Positions 1 through 8,833 are shown, numbered from the stretch's first letter. The stretch: DNA of 64,000 bases from M3007 sp046160625 (GCA_046160625.1 JBJXGZ010000100.1:24545-88544); one strand, 5' to 3'. The notes: generated by a model from the sequence alone, not told the origin. Numbers and translations: made by a program.

Positions 1-1377
1 CGGAATTGGCTGCACTGCAGTCGTGATTGGCTGTCGCTGGATGATAACCGTTTCAGGCGAGTGGTAGCAATCGCTCTCTGTTTGACCAATTTTGTTGGTC
101 TTGATAGCGAGGATATTGTAGTCAAAAACGTGCGGCTGGATGATCTCATACGTGTGGCCTGTGATGAAATATTCATCATTTGCGTCTGGCTCCACGCGGT
201 TGCCTTGCGAAGCAAAGCCCATGTGGTACACCCGTGTCCAGTCCACCGAATTCCCGTTGTCGTCTATGCGCATCAACATACACTGCCCGATTTCTGGCGG
301 ATCGCTTACGCCCGTGTCTTCGGCTTTGCCTGTGAGCACGAGTTTGTTGTTCAAACCGAATTGAAAGTGTGTGGCAAGTTCAAGAGGGCTGTTTTGAATG
401 TCGTAATTGTTGGCCCAGAGAAGGTTGCCGCTGAGGTCTGTTTGCATCATCAGCACTTGACGCGGGTCGGTGCTGCTATTATCGAGCGAATAACCCGAGA
501 CCCAGAGACTGCCGATTGCAGGGGTTGGCCCACCGCAATTGCCTTGGATACAAGTCCCTGCATCGTCGGCATTGGGCGCGATGTCGTAGGTTTTCATCCA
601 GGACACACTGCCCGTGGAGATTTGAAGACTGAGGATAAACACCTCTTCGTTTCCGCCCGCGGCTGTAGCCACCTTACCCGTCACGAAATATTCGTTAGGC
701 AGATTCGGACAAGCCGATTGCATGGAGGCAAAGGCCGTCACAGAGGCCACCGAGGGCACACCGTTCACGCGGTACGTCCATTCCCAGAGCAGAGTGCCTG
801 CGCAATCTGTTTTCACAGCATGGATGAGCGCCATCCCGGAAATCGGATCGGTCTTGGTACCAACGAGGATGAAATTGCCTGCACCGTCTTGCTTAACACA
901 GGCACTCTTTTCGTCGGCATTGGGCGTTCCAATACGGCGTACCCAGGTCGGGTTTCCGGCGCCATCGGTGAGGGTAAGGAGCATGTTGCTGTTGCCTCCG
1001 TTGTACTCGTTTCCGGCGATGATGTAGGCTTGAGCACCAGCACAATTGTTGGCTTTTTCGATCCATGTGGCGGTTTCGCCAACGTCCTGGCCGAGTATTT
1101 TGGAAGGAAAGAGCAGGTTGCCGAGTGGGTCGAGGCGCACGAGCTGCATATCGCCTGCGGGGTTAAAAAGTCCGCTGGGATGGTTGATGTTGCCGCCGAG
1201 GATGAGGTAGTTGCCGTTGTTGGCGATGAGGCCGCTTGCGCCGCGCTCGTCGGTAGGCACGGGGTAGCCGATGGCGGTCTGAAAGGTCTGGCTGAAGAGA
1301 TGAAGCGCGTTGAAAATAAGGAGTAAAAGGAACAGGTTTTTTGAAGCCTTCGGGAATTGTGAGCAGAGATTTTTCAT
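1..1377 (-). CDS. Secreted repeat protein, probable T9SS substrate (partial, C-terminus off the left edge)
   Basis: The minus strand is open without a stop from an ATG at 1377 down to base 1, giving 459 codons. The product starts with a charged N-region and a hydrophobic run (NLFLLLLIFNALHLFSQ), a typical signal peptide cut near residue 30. The mature part is a string of approximately 50-residue blocks with G-N-Y/F-[IL]-[IL]-x-G-G/T strands such as NYLILGGN, AYIIAGNE, NFILVGT, EYFVTGK, KLVLTGK and EYFITGH. This is the pattern of delta-60/PQQ-like beta-propeller repeats in Bacteroidota surface proteins. A C-terminal sorting domain would lie beyond the window, so T9SS export is inferred from the neighbours at 1808 and 3316. 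No enzymatic motif was seen. A long plus-strand open frame over the same bases is its shadow. Good confidence that it is a gene; the function is unknown. Confidence 0.82.
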   Translation of the reverse strand, partial: MKNLCSQFPKASKNLFLLLLIFNALHLFSQTFQTAIGYPVPTDERGASGLIANNGNYLILGGNINHPSGLFNPAGDMQLVRLDPLGNLLFPSKILGQDVGETATWIEKANNCAGAQAYIIAGNEYNGGNSNMLLTLTDGAGNPTWVRRIGTPNADEKSACVKQDGAGNFILVGTKTDPISGMALIHAVKTDCAGTLLWEWTYRVNGVPSVASVTAFASMQSACPNLPNEYFVTGKVATAAGGNEEVFILSLQISTGSVSWMKTYDIAPNADDAGTCIQGNCGGPTPAIGSLWVSGYSLDNSSTDPRQVLMMQTDLSGNLLWANNYDIQNSPLELATHFQFGLNNKLVLTGKAEDTGVSDPPEIGQCMLMRIDDNGNSVDWTRVYHMGFASQGNRVEPDANDEYFITGHTYEIIQPHVFDYNILAIKTNKIGQTESDCYHSPETVIIQRQPITTAVQPIP

Positions 1378-1473
1378 AATAAACCACTTGAAAAGGATGA
1401 AAAGAAAAGAGGTGTTCCGTGGGCTGATTACTCTACTATCGCAATTTACGGGAAAGCTTACCCTTTTTTGGAA

Positions 1474-1522
1474 AAAATTTAGGTGACACCTCCTCCGTCG
1501 TCGGAGGTGTCACCTAAATTTT
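1474..1522. repeat. 20-bp inverted repeat between divergent genes
   Basis: Arms at 1474-1493 and 1503-1522 are exact reverse complements, separated by a 9-nt loop. The hairpin lies between two divergently read genes (starts at 1377 and 1808), so it is not an ordinary terminator for either. It could be a protein-binding palindrome or a mobile hairpin. The rest of 1378-1807 holds no gene that I can support, only a small palindrome at 1591-1605. Confidence 0.8.
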
Positions 1523-1682
1523 CCCCTTGTGTGGACAGAAAAAACATCCAGAGTGGCAGGAGGCTTACGCAGGTTTGGGTTGGGCTTGTATGATGATTAT
1601 CATCAGTAGGGATGATTAGAAATAAGATTGTGGGGACATGGGATCATTGTTAAATGATCGAGGATTTTAGCTTATGTGTATT

Positions 1683-1690
1683 TAAGTTTG
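1683..1690 (+). promoter_or_regulatory. Possible Bacteroidota -7 element before the kelch-type gene
   Basis: TAAGTTTG fits the Bacteroidota -7 consensus TAnnTTTG and lies about 118 nt before the start at 1808. No TTG-type -33 box is seen at the usual 19-21 nt distance, so the call is weak. Confidence 0.3.
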
Positions 1691-1807
1691 GTTACTGGCT
1701 ATTGAGGGGCTTAAAGTAATATTTCCGTAAATGGGAGTTTACGATAACAAGCGAGTTCGCTGTAGCCAATGGCCAATAAGTTCATTAAATAACTAAACTT
1801 TCAAGTC

Positions 1808-3136
1808 ATGACAAATTCGAAAAGACTTACGAAAAAGCAAATAATGCTTTTTATGATGTTGTTTAGTGTCCCAGTCTTTGGGCAATGGACAACGACTGCT
1901 CTCTCGGAGGGCAAAGCCCAAATGGGGGCCGTATCATACGGCACTAAAGTTTGGTTCGCTGGAGGTGGCGTCGATACAGGAGCCACCAGCCAGGTAGAAA
2001 TATACGACCTCGCTACCGAAGACTGGTCCATGAAACAACTCTCCATCCCGAGGCTTTTCCCAGCGGCAGGGGCAGTGGGGGGCAAAGTGTTTTTTGCAGG
2101 CGGAATCAACTTCGGCATCTTTGAGCATTATTCAAGAGTTGACATTTTCGATACCCTGTCGCAGACATGGACTACGGCAGAACTCTCTTCTCCAAAGTTC
2201 GACGTAGCGGCGGTTAGCTATGGCAACCTATTGTTTTTCGCCGGTGGCGTAAACCTAATAACAGGCAACGATTCAATCATTGACATCTACCACGCCGACA
2301 CTGACCAATGGACAACGGCTACCCTTTCACAGTCTGGAGCAGTCAGAGCAGCAGTTTCAGGTTCAAAGTTGATTTTCGTTGGTGCGTTCGGATCTTCTTT
2401 GATGGATATTTATGATGCAGCCACAGGTACCTGGACGACCCAAGCCCTTCCTTATGCACGGTTATTCCCCGCCGTGACTGCCGTGGGCGACAAAATAATC
2501 ATCGCAGGTGGCGTTAACTTTGACAACTCGCTTACCGACCGGGTTGATGTGTATGACCTGGTCACTGGAGAATGGAGCGTTGCGAAGCTGTCTATGCCTC
2601 GTGCTTTCATTAACAATGCGGCGGTAGCTTGCGGAAAAGCATTTTTTGCAGGCGGCGGCAACTTCGAAATTGCGACCATCTCATGGTTTCCAATCCCCGC
2701 CAGTAACCAGGTAGACATTTTTGACCCTGAAACAAACCAATGGACTACCGACCAGCTCAACAATACAGCCGTGGTTCAATCCGTACTGAGTAATGGAAAC
2801 CATGTGTTGGTGACCGGAGGGGCAGATTCAACAGGGTTGGTTTCCAGCGTTCAAATTTATACTTGTAATCTTTCCGATGTGTTTGACGGAGGCTCCAACG
2901 GTAATAGCAATACGCCTTTTTTCATCAATCCAGCAACAGATTTCCTCTATTTTACGGATGAATTTGCTGTGGGTGCCTCCGGTACAATAACATTGACCAG
3001 CACTACCGGACAGGTGGTTTGTTTTGAAAAATCATCCGTTAACCAACTTAATATCAGTCACTTACGACCAGGTATTTATTTTTTGCGATTAAAAATCGGC
3101 GAGCGGATTCAGAGCGGGACGTTGGTAAAACAATAA
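1808..3136 (+). CDS. Kelch-like beta-propeller protein with T9SS type A sorting domain
   Basis: 442 aa. A signal peptide (about residues 1-25, ending VFGQ) is followed by kelch-type repeats with recurring blade motifs: AAVSYGNLLFFAGG, AVTAVGDKIIIAGG and AAVACGKAFFAGGG alternate with VDVYDLVTGEW-like strands. About six blades fill residues 30-350. The last 75 residues form a T9SS type A C-terminal domain (FINPATDFLYF...GQVV...LRPGIYFLRLKIGE...GTLVKQ). The product should be exported across the outer membrane and attached or released there. No catalytic residues were recognised; kelch propellers usually bind proteins or glycans. ATG at 1808 is the first start before the signal peptide. It is divergent from the gene ending at 1 and convergent with the gene at 3316-4590. 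Confidence 0.9.
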   Translation: MTNSKRLTKKQIMLFMMLFSVPVFGQWTTTALSEGKAQMGAVSYGTKVWFAGGGVDTGATSQVEIYDLATEDWSMKQLSIPRLFPAAGAVGGKVFFAGGINFGIFEHYSRVDIFDTLSQTWTTAELSSPKFDVAAVSYGNLLFFAGGVNLITGNDSIIDIYHADTDQWTTATLSQSGAVRAAVSGSKLIFVGAFGSSLMDIYDAATGTWTTQALPYARLFPAVTAVGDKIIIAGGVNFDNSLTDRVDVYDLVTGEWSVAKLSMPRAFINNAAVACGKAFFAGGGNFEIATISWFPIPASNQVDIFDPETNQWTTDQLNNTAVVQSVLSNGNHVLVTGGADSTGLVSSVQIYTCNLSDVFDGGSNGNSNTPFFINPATDFLYFTDEFAVGASGTITLTSTTGQVVCFEKSSVNQLNISHLRPGIYFLRLKIGERIQSGTLVKQ

Positions 3137-3162
3137 AATTCTTGTTCATCCAACTTACTTCT

Positions 3163-3261
3163 TTGTCGTACTTGGCATCCTCACCAACAACACTTCGCTG
3201 CACTCTCAGGCATCGAATCCAACACAAAGGTTGTTGTTGGCGAGGATGCCAACAACGGCAA
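3163..3261. terminator. Hairpin between convergent T9SS-substrate genes
   Basis: 29-nt arms at 3163-3191 and 3233-3261 pair with about four mismatches around a 41-nt loop. It sits between two converging genes (ends at 3136 and 3316), so a bidirectional terminator role is plausible, although there is no clean U-tract on either side. Confidence 0.5.
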
Positions 3262-3315
3262 GGACGGGACGAGTGGCACACCTCCAAGGTGTGACACACG
3301 TTCTCACACACCAAA

Positions 3316-4590
3316 TCACTGCTTCACCAATCTCTCCTCACCCCTTACCTTCCCCGACCCATCGGATAATACCACCTGATATATCCCCACTGGCCAAGCC
3401 GTACAGGAATACCTTGCCGTTTGACGGAAAGCCTTGTCTTCCAGTACCAAACGGCCTGCAGCATCAAGGATTTTCAGGTTCAGTTCTTGGTCGTCCTCTG
3501 TGTCCGACAAGGTAATTTCCACCTGATCGCTTGCCGGGTTGGGTGTGCAGCGGAACTTCAGCAGCGCCACAGGCTCATAGGCTGCTACTGTGCCGTCGAA
3601 GCGAAACAGCTTGCTGGCGGTAAAACTGAGTGTGCCGATGTAAATCTTGCCACCAAAAGACTCGATGCAATTCGGAAAATCGCTGCTTTCCGTGAAATTC
3701 AAACCCGTCCAGCTGCTGCCGTTCCAAGACGCGACGCCCCTGGTGTTTACATTGCCGACTTTCGTGAAATCGCCAGCCACGTAAAGCGTGTTACTCACGA
3801 CTGCGATGTCTCGGAGGCCATTGAAGCCAGGGCCCGTCACGCTGCCGCCAACTGCCGCCCAGGCAGTGCCGTTCCATTTGGCGATGTAATTAGCACTTTG
3901 GCCTCCTGCCGCGCTGAAATTTCCGGCGGCGTACAATTCATTTTTGTAAACCGCCAGACTGTACACCACGCCGTTCAGGCCTGTTCCGAGCGTTATCCAA
4001 CTGCTGCCATTCCAGGCTGCAACATTGTTGTAAAGGGTACCTCCGACCGAGCCGATTTTACCTGCGGCCACAATTTGTCCGTTGAATTTGGCGAAGGCAT
4101 TTATATCGTCGTTGTCATTGAAGGAAGGCATTTGATTAAATGACCCGGAACCAGTTCTTTTAAAGACTTTACCGAAATCGCTGCCTACATAAAGGTCGTT
4201 GCCATCGGCGTAAATGCCGGTACAGCTTTCGTTTATACTCGCCTCACTATCCCAGGTATTGCCGCTCCAGGAGCTGACTTGCTTAAAATCCATTCCGCCT
4301 GCATTGAACAGCATGCCGTTGAACACCTCGAAACGTTTGATCCCGATGCCACCGATCAGCTCCGTGTGCAGCGAATACGATGACCCGTTGTAAGCGGCCG
4401 ACCAGTAGCAGGTCATACCGTTGAATTTCGTGAAGTTGCCACCAATCCATAGCTGGTTGGAATAACTTTTGAGGTCGTTCATGGATTGATTAAAAGTGCC
4501 GACATCGGTCCATTGGGCATTCATTGGAAGGGTTCCGACCAGAAGCGAAAAGAGTAAAATCGTTGTTTTTGAGCAATTGAGTTTGTTCAT
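3316..4590 (-). CDS. Beta-propeller surface protein with T9SS type A sorting domain
   Basis: 424 aa. The signal peptide is residues 1-26 (...LLVGTLPMNAQ). The body carries at least six repeats of the form AAWNGSSW-x-LG-x-G-hydrophobic-YVAGDF, for example VASWNGSSWTGL and IAKWNGTAWAAVGG, matching the seven-bladed propeller repeats often found in Bacteroidota secreted proteins. The final approximately 80 residues are a T9SS type A domain (CTPNPASDQVEITL...LKILDAAGRLVLE...WPVGIYQVVL...ERLVKQ), so export by T9SS is expected. ATG at 4590 gives the complete signal peptide. It is downstream of, and on the same strand as, the PorE-like gene, separated by a large nested inverted repeat. No enzymatic function is visible. 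Confidence 0.9.
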   Translation of the reverse strand: MNKLNCSKTTILLFSLLVGTLPMNAQWTDVGTFNQSMNDLKSYSNQLWIGGNFTKFNGMTCYWSAAYNGSSYSLHTELIGGIGIKRFEVFNGMLFNAGGMDFKQVSSWSGNTWDSEASINESCTGIYADGNDLYVGSDFGKVFKRTGSGSFNQMPSFNDNDDINAFAKFNGQIVAAGKIGSVGGTLYNNVAAWNGSSWITLGTGLNGVVYSLAVYKNELYAAGNFSAAGGQSANYIAKWNGTAWAAVGGSVTGPGFNGLRDIAVVSNTLYVAGDFTKVGNVNTRGVASWNGSSWTGLNFTESSDFPNCIESFGGKIYIGTLSFTASKLFRFDGTVAAYEPVALLKFRCTPNPASDQVEITLSDTEDDQELNLKILDAAGRLVLEDKAFRQTARYSCTAWPVGIYQVVLSDGSGKVRGEERLVKQ

Positions 4591-4630
4591 GTTGTAGAAT
4601 TTGTGTGTATAATAAGTTGATTAATTTAAG

Positions 4631-4860
4631 TGCCCGGACAAAACAGGGGTCATCCCGAATTTTAATGCAGCCTCAGAGGGGCTAAATCTCGGTAGAAAAT
4701 AGGTAAAAATGGGTTGGCGTGCCGTAGGTACGCAATCTGGACGTTTATAGATAGCGTACCTACGGCACGCTTTTCCAACGAAATATTCATTTCTACCGAG
4801 ATTACGTCCCTCTGGGACGACTATAATACAAAATTCGGGATGATGCATGTTTTGTCGGGG
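4631..4860. repeat. Large nested inverted repeat, MITE-like
   Basis: An imperfect palindrome of about 230 bp fills the gap between the genes at 3316-4590 and 4884-6986. The core is a perfect 17-bp pair (4717-4733 with 4754-4770). Outside it lie a CTCGGTAGAAA/TTTCTACCGAG pair (about 4689-4699 with 4790-4800), an exact 13-bp pair (4651-4663 with 4830-4842) and an outer pair around 4631-4645 and 4847-4860. No open frame in it looks real. It could be a non-autonomous mobile element or a structured RNA. Confidence 0.75.
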
Positions 4861-4883
4861 GATGTCAGCTGATTCTTGTGGAC

Positions 4884-6986
4884 TCACTCCACCACCTTAA
4901 AAGTCGTCCTCCGATTCGTCTGGTGCTCGGCCTCCGTACAAGAAGCGCAAGAACAAAAGGCAGCCGGTTGGCTCTCCCCATACCCCTTAGCGGAAAGCCG
5001 ATCAGGGTCAATCCCTTTGGAAATCAGGTAATTGACCGCACTCTGGGCGCGTCGCTGGGAGAGGCCCTGATTGTAGGCATCATTGCCACGGCAGTCGGTG
5101 TGGCTGCCGAGTTGGATGCGGATACCGACATTTTGGCGCAGCACCTCGGAGAGGCGGTTGAGTGTCGGCTCGGCATCGGGGCGGATGTCCCACTTGTCGT
5201 AATCGTAATAAATGTTCTCCAGCACGATTTCCCGGTCGCGGAAAATCTGGTCGAGCACGATTTCGATTTCAAAGGTCTGAACCGGGTTATTTGGGTCTTT
5301 GGCAATGCCTTTTGTACTAAATTTTGTGCTATTGGCGAGATATCCAGCCAGTGTCGCGTTGAAATTGTAGTCTGTATTTTCGGCCAGGTCCATTTTGAAA
5401 AAACCGTCTTCCTTTACCGTGAATGATTGTTTTTTGCTGTTCCATTCCGCGACAACCGTAGCGCCAGAGAGTGGTTTGCGGCCCAGGATTTTACTGTTCG
5501 GGTTGGCAGGGTCAGAGAAGATTTTCTCCAATACATACCCTTCCAAAATGAATTTGTAGACCAAAGGCTTCGGTGGCACTGTGTCCACTTTCGGTGGTTT
5601 CGGTGGAGGTACCCGTTGTTCAAAACGGTAAATATCGTCGCCGCCTTTGGCTGTTTCCAAGGGGCGGTTGCTCGTGAAATACCCCGATTTAATCAAATCG
5701 CCTGGTTTGGACGCCTCCCGGCCTCCCCCTGCCAGGGAGGAGTTTTTCCCGGTATCCACAATAAAGCCAAAATCGTCCGCCCCGCTGTTGATGGGCGATT
5801 TGAGGTTTTGAGGCGGCGACCAGGCATTTTTTTCAGATTTGTATGACCTGAAAACATCCAGCCCTCCCATGCCCGTGTGACCGTCGGAGGCGAAGTACAA
5901 GGTATCGGCATCGAAATTCGGGAAGAGTTCGTTGGAGGGGGTATTCAAGCCGCGAGGGAGCAGTTTTGGAATATCCCAGCCTGTTTCGGTTTTGGTATTT
6001 CGTTGTGCCGACCAAAGGTCAAAGCCCCCCCATCCTTCGGGGTCGTTACAGGCAAAATAGAGCGTGTTGCCATCGGCACTGAGTGCTGGATGGAAGTAGT
6101 TGATTTTCTCCTTTTGAAAAGGGAGCGGCACCGGAACAGACCACATTGGATCCGTTCGACTTTTTTCCGAAAAAAAGATTTTGCAGAAAGCGTCGTCGCC
6201 CTTGTAAGCACCTAACGCGCGCACAAAAAACGCCTCCGTCGCGAGTTTGTTGAAGCAGGGCGTACCTTCATTACTGGTGGTATTCCATTGACTGTCAAAA
6301 GTTTGTGGACTTGCACTGCTGGGTTCGGTAATGAAGATATCCATGAACTTGTTACCTGTCCAGCGATAGCTTTCTTTGCTCACGATCATGTTTCGGTCGC
6401 TGGTAAACACTAGCCTGCCGTCGGAAAAAAACACGGGCGCGAAATCGTTTTGAGCACTGTTGAATGGCACTTGCTCGATGCTCCAACCATTGTTGGGGCG
6501 TTCATTGAGCCAGCCCTCGGCAATGGTACAGCCTGTAATTTCTTTGCGGTATTCGTAAGGAGAACCAATTTCAATACCGAGGTTTTTGAAAACATCTCGT
6601 GCAGCGGCGTAGCGTTCGAGTTTTTTCAAGGTAAATGCCTGGGCTTTCAGGGCGTCGGCGCCAAAATTGTTGGCATAGGCGACCTCAAACCAGGGGAGGG
6701 ATTTTTCATCCTGCCCGATGCGGCGGTACGAATCTCCAAGCAAGTAGGCCAGTTGCCCTTTTTCCTTTCGGGTTTTAGCGCGGGTGAACTCCTTTTCAAG
6801 TAGCGGCACAGCAGTGGCAAACTGTTTCCGTTCGTAAGCCGTGGCTCCGTCTTTGATTTTCAAAGTGTAGGTGCAGGACAGTAGCAATGGCAGTAGCAGT
6901 AGCAGTTTTACCCGCCGTAACTTTTTTACCTGTCGGAGTAAAAGCGAAGACTGGAGTGAAGGCGAGCCGATAGTTTTTGTATTCAT
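4884..6986 (-). CDS. PorE-like OmpA-family lipoprotein of the T9SS
   Basis: 700 aa from the ATG at 6986; the longer frame from 7022 would need a TTG start. The N-terminus has a lipoprotein signal with lipobox LLSC (Cys38). Domain order: TPR repeats (about 50-140), PD40/WD40-like propeller repeats (about 170-440, for example SADGNTLYFACND and GGLDVFRS), a carboxypeptidase-regulatory-like beta sandwich (about 465-560), and a C-terminal OmpA peptidoglycan-binding domain (about 585-700, with SHTDCRGNDAYN and LSQRRAQSAV carrying the Asp and Arg that bind diaminopimelate). This TPR-propeller-CRD-OmpA order is that of PorE of Porphyromonas gingivalis, which anchors the T9SS to the cell wall. Many Bacteroidota encode several such proteins, so this may be a paralogue. 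The signal-peptide codons overlap a REP-like sequence near 6903-6945. Confidence 0.88.
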   Translation of the reverse strand: MNTKTIGSPSLQSSLLLRQVKKLRRVKLLLLLPLLLSCTYTLKIKDGATAYERKQFATAVPLLEKEFTRAKTRKEKGQLAYLLGDSYRRIGQDEKSLPWFEVAYANNFGADALKAQAFTLKKLERYAAARDVFKNLGIEIGSPYEYRKEITGCTIAEGWLNERPNNGWSIEQVPFNSAQNDFAPVFFSDGRLVFTSDRNMIVSKESYRWTGNKFMDIFITEPSSASPQTFDSQWNTTSNEGTPCFNKLATEAFFVRALGAYKGDDAFCKIFFSEKSRTDPMWSVPVPLPFQKEKINYFHPALSADGNTLYFACNDPEGWGGFDLWSAQRNTKTETGWDIPKLLPRGLNTPSNELFPNFDADTLYFASDGHTGMGGLDVFRSYKSEKNAWSPPQNLKSPINSGADDFGFIVDTGKNSSLAGGGREASKPGDLIKSGYFTSNRPLETAKGGDDIYRFEQRVPPPKPPKVDTVPPKPLVYKFILEGYVLEKIFSDPANPNSKILGRKPLSGATVVAEWNSKKQSFTVKEDGFFKMDLAENTDYNFNATLAGYLANSTKFSTKGIAKDPNNPVQTFEIEIVLDQIFRDREIVLENIYYDYDKWDIRPDAEPTLNRLSEVLRQNVGIRIQLGSHTDCRGNDAYNQGLSQRRAQSAVNYLISKGIDPDRLSAKGYGESQPAAFCSCASCTEAEHQTNRRTTFKVVE

Positions 6987-7144
6987 AATCAAGCAATGGA
7001 GACTGAAACAAGAGAAAGCCAACGAGGTTTTCAGAAAGGAGAAAGTTGCCTGAGCTGGTTACAAAGGTGTTGTTTTTTGGAGAAATATTCCTGGAGTGCG
7101 TTTTGTCTATGGCATTCCAAACGGCTATTTTGTGTAATTTTGCG

Positions 7145-7213
7145 GCGTTTTATCGGGTATAAATTGACCGGGTAACTTCAAGTCACCCCGTCAATTTATA
7201 CTCAACAAAACGC
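7145..7213. repeat. Inverted repeat upstream of the small lipoprotein gene
   Basis: 29-nt arms at 7145-7173 and 7185-7213 match at about 25 positions around an 11-nt loop. It lies between divergently read genes, about 55 nt before the start at 7267, so it could act as an operator or a structured leader. Confidence 0.65.
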
Positions 7214-7266
7214 TCATTTACATCGGTTTCAAATTTTCTCACTGACACATTTTAATATTTAAAAAG

Positions 7267-7746
7267 ATGAACAAACTCGTTTTTCCCCTTTTACTCGGGC
7301 TGCTTATTACCGCATGCCAGGATACGCCAAAAACAGAACCAAGCAGCTTTTCAGCTGCGCCCGAGGCAACTCCTCCTCCAGCACCCGCTAAAGTTACGCC
7401 CGAATCCGTGACGGAAGTCTCGGAAAAGCTCGCCGCGGCCGTAAAAATGATGGAAGGTCTTCGCAAACAGGTGGATGCACTCCCAGCCAAAGTTAAAAAA
7501 GAAAAATCGGCAGAAATTGAAATTATGCAAGCTACACTGGAGGGAATGATCGAAAAGCAAACTGGTATGCTCAATGAATTGAAGACTTCGACCACCACCA
7601 CCAGTTCTTCAAATGATATACAGGGATCCGGAGGCACTGCTGGCCCCAGCGCTGCTCAAATGCAAGACTATATTGAGTCTGTAGCCCGCTACGCTCAAGA
7701 AGCACAGAACATTAAAGAGGCTGTTCAGAAGATGGGCAAGAATTAA
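7267..7746 (+). CDS. Small lipoprotein of unknown function
   Basis: 159 aa. The signal sequence ends in the lipobox ITAC (Cys17), so the protein should be lipid-anchored. Next come a Ser/Pro/Ala-rich linker (about 18-55), a helical charged section with coiled-coil tendency (about 60-115, from SVTEVSEKLAAAVKMMEG), a Thr/Ser/Gly-rich linker and a C-terminal helix rich in Ala, Glu and Gln. No known family recognised. The layout (lipid anchor, flexible linker, helix bundle) suits a periplasmic or outer-membrane structural protein. It is a single gene, divergent from the PorE-like gene and convergent with threonine aldolase. Confidence 0.8.
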   Translation: MNKLVFPLLLGLLITACQDTPKTEPSSFSAAPEATPPPAPAKVTPESVTEVSEKLAAAVKMMEGLRKQVDALPAKVKKEKSAEIEIMQATLEGMIEKQTGMLNELKTSTTTTSSSNDIQGSGGTAGPSAAQMQDYIESVARYAQEAQNIKEAVQKMGKN

Positions 7747-7749
7747 TTG

Positions 7750-7842
7750 GGTTATTGAGATATTGAGATATATGGATATTGAGATATTGAGCATGCCTCG
7801 AAAATATCCATATATCTCAATATCCCTTCAATATCTCAATAC
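7750..7842. repeat. Word-repeat hairpin (ATTGAGAT family) overlapping the ltaE stop codon
   Basis: The left arm (about 7750-7795) contains the word ATTGAGAT four times at an 8-nt period with a short break. The right arm (about 7804-7842) contains its complement. The stop codon and last eight codons of threonine aldolase (7817-7842) lie within the right arm. A related run of the same word lies at 28098-28140. It may terminate both converging genes. Confidence 0.8.
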
Positions 7843-8833
7843 TCCGCTCCACCATTCCCTGCGTCACATCCAAGTGCGTAACAAAACGAATGGTTTGTGG
7901 ACCAAAAGCAGAAGCGATCACCCCGTTTTGTTTAAGATAATCCAGAAATTGGACAGGGGTTCTCGGTGGTACGAGGTCGAAAATCAGGATGTTGGTCTGC
8001 ACCGGGCGAATATTTACAACCCATGATAATTCGGCCAGTGCCGCCGCTAAATGACGAGCATGGGCGTGGTCGTCGCGGAGTCGTTCCACATGATGATCAA
8101 GCGCGTAAATGCCCGCTGCTGCCAGATAACCTGCCTGCCGCATCCCACCGCCCATGGCTTTACGCACTCGCCGGGCTTCGGCGATAAATGCTTGATTCCC
8201 AATCAATACGGAGCCAACGGGCGCCCCCAATCCCTTGGAAAGGCAAATAGAAAGACTGTCAACTTCCGCGCCGATACTTGCAGGATAATCGCCGGTTTCC
8301 ACCAGTGCGTTGAAAATCCTTGCGCCATCCATATGGAGCGCGAGCTTGTTTTTTTGACACACTTTGCGAATCTCCTGGATGTGCTTCAGAGGGTAAATAC
8401 TTCCCCCGCCTTTGTTGCAGGTATTTTCAATCACAACCAAGCTGCTGCGTGGCAGCCAATCGTAGCGTGGTTTGATGGCGGCCTCCACCATTTCAGCCCT
8501 CAATATCCCGTTTTCGCCTTTTAAAAGGTTGACCGCAATGCCCGAATGGAAGGCATAACCTCCTACCTCGTATTGGTAGATATGGCTCATTTCGTCGCAA
8601 ATCACCTCGTCGAGCGGACGGGTGTGGACCTTCAGCGCGATCTGGTTGGCCATGGTGCCGCTTGGGCAAAACAGCGCGGCCTCATGACCGAAAAGCGTGG
8701 CGCATTTTGCCTCCAGCGCATTTACGGTAGGGTCTTCGCGAAAAACATCGTCGCCCACTTCGGCAGCCCACATTGCTTTGAGCATGCCGGGCGTGGGCTT
8801 GGTTATGGTATCGGAGAGGAGGTTGATGGTCAT
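7817..8833 (-). CDS. ltaE: Low-specificity L-threonine aldolase
   Basis: 338 aa, the usual length. A PLP-dependent enzyme of fold type I that cleaves L-threonine (and allo-threonine) to glycine and acetaldehyde in the cytoplasm. Visible family features: the N-terminal NLLSDTITKPTPGM, the FCPSGTMANQIAL phosphate-binding region, HMDGARIFNA with Asp169 that contacts the PLP nitrogen, and SICLSKGLGAPVGS in which Lys200 forms the internal aldimine. The start at ATG 8833 gives the canonical N-terminus. The C-terminal SIEILKGY is encoded inside the ATTGAGAT hairpin, so the very end may have been acquired from the repeat. aroC lies upstream on the same strand, separated by a terminator-like palindrome. 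Confidence 0.94.
   Translation of the reverse strand: MTINLLSDTITKPTPGMLKAMWAAEVGDDVFREDPTVNALEAKCATLFGHEAALFCPSGTMANQIALKVHTRPLDEVICDEMSHIYQYEVGGYAFHSGIAVNLLKGENGILRAEMVEAAIKPRYDWLPRSSLVVIENTCNKGGGSIYPLKHIQEIRKVCQKNKLALHMDGARIFNALVETGDYPASIGAEVDSLSICLSKGLGAPVGSVLIGNQAFIAEARRVRKAMGGGMRQAGYLAAAGIYALDHHVERLRDDHAHARHLAAALAELSWVVNIRPVQTNILIFDLVPPRTPVQFLDYLKQNGVIASAFGPQTIRFVTHLDVTQGMVERSIEILKGY

Noticed and set aside
61..1326. A 421-codon open frame on the plus strand
   Set aside because: The minus strand encodes a clean signal peptide and regular propeller repeats over the same bases; the plus-strand product has no repeats or domains and is rich in His, Cys and Val as antisense frames often are.
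1474..1522. Rho-independent terminator
   Set aside because: It lies between divergent genes, so no transcript is expected to end there unless an unseen RNA exists.
3421..4143. A 240-codon plus-strand open frame
   Set aside because: It is antisense to the propeller gene at 3316-4590, which has a signal peptide and a T9SS domain.
4631..4860. Insertion sequence
   Set aside because: No transposase frame and no evident target duplications; listed only as a MITE-like repeat.
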